NCBI GenBank assembly: GCA_964537975.1
Contig: CAZIDP010000005.1
Coordinates: forward strand, 62,001 to 126,000
Direction: 5' to 3'
Source: SCBR16-9 sp964537975
GTDB lineage: Bacteria; Hydrogenedentota; Hydrogenedentia; Hydrogenedentales; SCBR16-9
Length of the DNA: 64,000 nucleotides
Shown here one piece after another: positions 61,521 through 64,000 of this stretch (position 1 is its first letter; every line of letters begins with the position of its first letter). The notes beneath the pieces are model-generated. The model had not been told where the DNA came from and ran no database searches. It worked only from the letters and a program-made list of their open reading frames with translations. Position numbers and translations under genes: made by a program.

Positions 61521-64000
61521 ATTATTAGCTATATTTCTAAAAATCATAGCACAAGGAAAACGCAAGGTATTCAAGCATTTACGCTTGGATTCTGCTTGGT
61601 TGTCTTATGTCTGGTAAACGTTCATGAAGCATATGGCCAGGTGGTATTAAATGAGGTCATGGCATCCAATGGAGAAACATTAGCTGACGAAGATGGTGAT
61701 AATTCTGATTGGATAGAACTGTATAACGCGGGTATACATGCTGTAAATTTAACCGGGTATGCCCTGTCTGACGATTATGAAGAACCAATGCAATGGATGT
61801 TCCCTGATGTAATCATTGAACCAGGTGATTTCCTGGTAGTTTTTGCTTCAGGTAAAGATCGGTATGGTTCAGAGCTGCACACCAATTTCCGAATCGATCT
61901 TGAAGGAGAAGAAATTGTCTTGGTAAGCCCTGACGGTACCTGGCTGGACGAGCTTCCCCCAACACCCATTCCAAGAGACATTTCATTTGGCAGACAACCT
62001 GATGGGAGTGACACCTGGCTGTATTTTAATGCGCCAACACCAGGAGCGTCCAACACAACTGAAGGTTATACCCTTAACCTGAATCCACCAGAATTTTCAC
62101 ATCCTAGTGGGTTTTACACAGCTGCATTTACGCTGCAAATCACTTCAGACAATAACCCGCTGCCGACATATTATACCCTGGATGGTTCTGAACCTACACT
62201 GGACAGTCCCATATATGATGGACCGATTACAATTTATAACCGAACACCAGACGTTGAGCAATTCGCGTACATTCCGACTTCATTGATAGCGGTAAACCCG
62301 GAACTTCCCGTATTAAAAGCAACCGTGGTACGCGCCAGAACCATCAATCCGGTCGGTGTAGCTGGCCCGATTGAGACCAAAACATATTTCGTTGATTCCG
62401 ATATCAATAACAGGCATGTACTACCTATATTCAGCTTGGTTACAGATGCGGATAATCTCTTTGATTATGAATATGGAATATATGTCCCAGGAAAGTTATG
62501 GGATGAAGCAGTCGGTTATCCGAATGTCACCAATCCCTATACCGATTTGTCCTGGGTAAGTCGTCCAGCCAACTACCATGAACGCGGTAGCGACTGGGAA
62601 CGACCGGCAGAACTGGAATTCTTTGAACTTGGAGGCAAATCCGCATTTAACATTCCAGTTGGAATACGAATTCATGGAACATTCAGTAGAATATACCCAC
62701 AAAAAAGTTTACGGTTATACACCAGAGCAAGTTATGGCACCGAATGGCTGGAATATCCGCTGTTTGGTGAGCAGGTTCCCAACCGTTTTAAACGTTTGAT
62801 TCTACGCAACTCCGGTAGTGACTGGACGGCAACCATGATGCGTGATGGTATCATTCAGGACCTCTTGGAGAGTCTGAATATCGACAAGCAGGCATACCGC
62901 CCAACCGTGCTATATATCAATGGTGAATATTGGGGAATTCACAATTTACGTGAACGTCTGGATCGTTATTACATATCCGAGCATTACGATATCGATCTTG
63001 ACAGAATTGATATGCTCGAGTATTACGCCACTGTGATCGAAGGTGATGACCGTCACATGCTGGAAATGTTGGATTACCTGCGCAAGCATGATCTTTCAAA
63101 CCAGGAAAACATGGCATACATCGCAACACAAATCGATATAGAAAGCTACATCGACTATCAGGTTGCGCAAATTTACGTTAATAATACGGACTGGCCTTCC
63201 AGGAATCTTATCTACTGGCGGCATCAATTGGAGGTAAATGACCTTTTACTACCTCGTGGCCAGGATGGTCGCTGGCGCTGGATACTATATGATCTGGATG
63301 AAGCTTTCGCGGGTGATAACGATACAGAAGCGTATACACGGAACACCCTGGCAGTGGCGGCTGCACCTGACGGGCCAGAATATCCCAACCCACCCTGGAG
63401 TACTTTCATATTTCGTAAATTACTGGAAAACAAAGGATTTCAACAGAAATTCATCAATCGCTTTGCCGACCTGCTGAACACACAATTCGATGAAAATCAT
63501 GTTGTCAACCACATCAATGCCGGTCAGGAATTAATCCGCCATGAAATCGTTGAACACATGCGAAGGTGGGGTGTTCCATTTTATATGGAATACTGGGAAG
63601 GAAAAATCGATGATATGCGCACCTTTGCCCGAGAAAGACCTTATTACATGAGGCAACACCTTCAAGACTTTTTTTCCTTGCCGAGTTTGATAAATGTGTC
63701 AATTGAAATGACCCCAGAAACACCTGGGATGGTACGCTTTAATTCACTCTACATTCACCCGGACAACACCCCTTGGACAGGTAAATATTTTCAAGATATA
63801 CCATTGGAGGTAACTGCCCTTCCCGGTCTGGGTCTGAAATTTGAAACCTGGAACCAGGACCAGCATGACACAGCGCACTTTACCCCTAAGCCTGATAATG
63901 ATTTAATATTAACACCTGAATTTTCTGCTGAGAGTAGCGAAGTTTTTCAAAACCGACTTTATGCGCTACTGGAAGAGCTTGGCAGCACCATGTTGACATT
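61521..64000 (+). CDS. Secreted lamin-tail/CotH protein, 3' end beyond window, non-canonical start
   Basis: At least 826 residues, still open at the window end. A signal peptide (hydrophobic TLGFCLVVLCLVNV, ending AYG-Q) is followed by a lamin-tail domain (VVLNEVMASNGETLADEDGD, DWIELYN). Next comes a chitobiase-C-terminal-like domain (YYTLDGSEPT), then a CotH kinase-like domain (GIRIHGTFSR, PQKSLRLY, LRNSGSDW, GIHNLRERLD, WRWILYDLDEAF). CotH proteins phosphorylate spore-coat or surface proteins. No ATG, GTG or TTG precedes the signal peptide after the in-frame stop at 61515. GGAG (61509-61512) sits 8 bases before an ATT at 61521, the best start candidate. Confidence 0.85.
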   Translation, partial: MISYISKNHSTRKTQGIQAFTLGFCLVVLCLVNVHEAYGQVVLNEVMASNGETLADEDGDNSDWIELYNAGIHAVNLTGYALSDDYEEPMQWMFPDVIIEPGDFLVVFASGKDRYGSELHTNFRIDLEGEEIVLVSPDGTWLDELPPTPIPRDISFGRQPDGSDTWLYFNAPTPGASNTTEGYTLNLNPPEFSHPSGFYTAAFTLQITSDNNPLPTYYTLDGSEPTLDSPIYDGPITIYNRTPDVEQFAYIPTSLIAVNPELPVLKATVVRARTINPVGVAGPIETKTYFVDSDINNRHVLPIFSLVTDADNLFDYEYGIYVPGKLWDEAVGYPNVTNPYTDLSWVSRPANYHERGSDWERPAELEFFELGGKSAFNIPVGIRIHGTFSRIYPQKSLRLYTRASYGTEWLEYPLFGEQVPNRFKRLILRNSGSDWTATMMRDGIIQDLLESLNIDKQAYRPTVLYINGEYWGIHNLRERLDRYYISEHYDIDLDRIDMLEYYATVIEGDDRHMLEMLDYLRKHDLSNQENMAYIATQIDIESYIDYQVAQIYVNNTDWPSRNLIYWRHQLEVNDLLLPRGQDGRWRWILYDLDEAFAGDNDTEAYTRNTLAVAAAPDGPEYPNPPWSTFIFRKLLENKGFQQKFINRFADLLNTQFDENHVVNHINAGQELIRHEIVEHMRRWGVPFYMEYWEGKIDDMRTFARERPYYMRQHLQDFFSLPSLINVSIEMTPETPGMVRFNSLYIHPDNTPWTGKYFQDIPLEVTALPGLGLKFETWNQDQHDTAHFTPKPDNDLILTPEFSAESSEVFQNRLYALLEELGSTMLT

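Noticed and set aside
61502..61528. ATG at 61502 as start of the CotH protein
   Set aside because: It is in another frame and meets a stop after eight codons.
1..64000. tRNA, rRNA, CRISPR array, prophage or intact insertion sequence
   Set aside because: I saw no direct-repeat array, transposase or integrase frame, or RNA gene consensus on either strand; a dedicated RNA search would be needed to exclude small RNAs.

Overview
This window looks like chromosomal DNA from a diderm (Gram-negative-type), free-living heterotroph of fairly low GC. The cell-envelope type is supported by an LptE-like lipoprotein, a BamD-like TPR protein, a Tat-exported sulfatase and a periplasmic HtrA protease. Two Gfo/Idh/MocA oxidoreductases, a sulfatase, a BNR-repeat protein, a very large beta-helix protein and a lamin-tail/CotH protein resemble the gene content of PVC-superphylum or Hydrogenedentota genomes. 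That placement is an inference from gene content; no rRNA, tRNA, CRISPR array or intact insertion sequence is visible.

Layout. 0-1 kb: Nudix hydrolase and nicotinamidase pair (NAD turnover). 1-4 kb: Gfo/Idh/MocA oxidoreductase and Tat-exported sulfatase. 4-6.4 kb: cytochrome oxidase subunits I and III with unusual proton-channel positions and no subunit II in the window. 6.4-9.6 kb: three-gene unit of oxidoreductase, HAD hydrolase and an unknown membrane protein. 9.8-13 kb: class V aminotransferase, SMUG1-like uracil-DNA glycosylase and a TPR membrane protein. 13.4-16.2 kb: GspE/PilB-type ATPase followed by a degenerate REC-GGDEF protein that keeps its c-di-GMP inhibitory-site motif. 16.2-17.6 kb: secreted BNR protein with a clear terminator. 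17.8-19.3 kb: Rrf2 regulator with a palindromic promoter, then the di-iron Fe-S repair protein Ric. 19.3-20.3 kb: decayed ligA fragment and an AT-rich spacer, followed by an intact PAS-GGDEF cyclase. 21.4-24 kb: bamD-like, lptE, holA. 24.4-27.7 kb: 1109-residue secreted protein with a duplicated beta-helix.

The centre is a tightly packed minus-strand unit of twelve genes (27.8-42.0 kb) with mostly ATGA-type overlaps: a BatD-like membrane protein, MoxR ATPase, DUF58 protein, a second membrane protein, two von Willebrand A membrane proteins, TPR protein, acidic protein, BatD, BatE, then glnD and a degP/htrA protease. It ends at a perfect 12-bp hairpin. This is a Bat-type envelope-stress operon extended by nitrogen-sensing and periplasmic-protease genes.

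The right part holds an HD-GYP response regulator, a five-gene minus-strand run of mostly unknown proteins (43.6-48.4 kb), trkA with two tandem trkH genes (K+ uptake), an ECF-like sigma factor, recG, a GH2-like protein that seems to lack its nucleophile, an FAD-dependent amine-oxidase-type protein, a LOG-family protein, and a lamin-tail/CotH protein that runs off the window end and has no ordinary start codon. Three proteins (14.9, 20.3 and 42.4 kb) belong to cyclic-di-GMP signalling.
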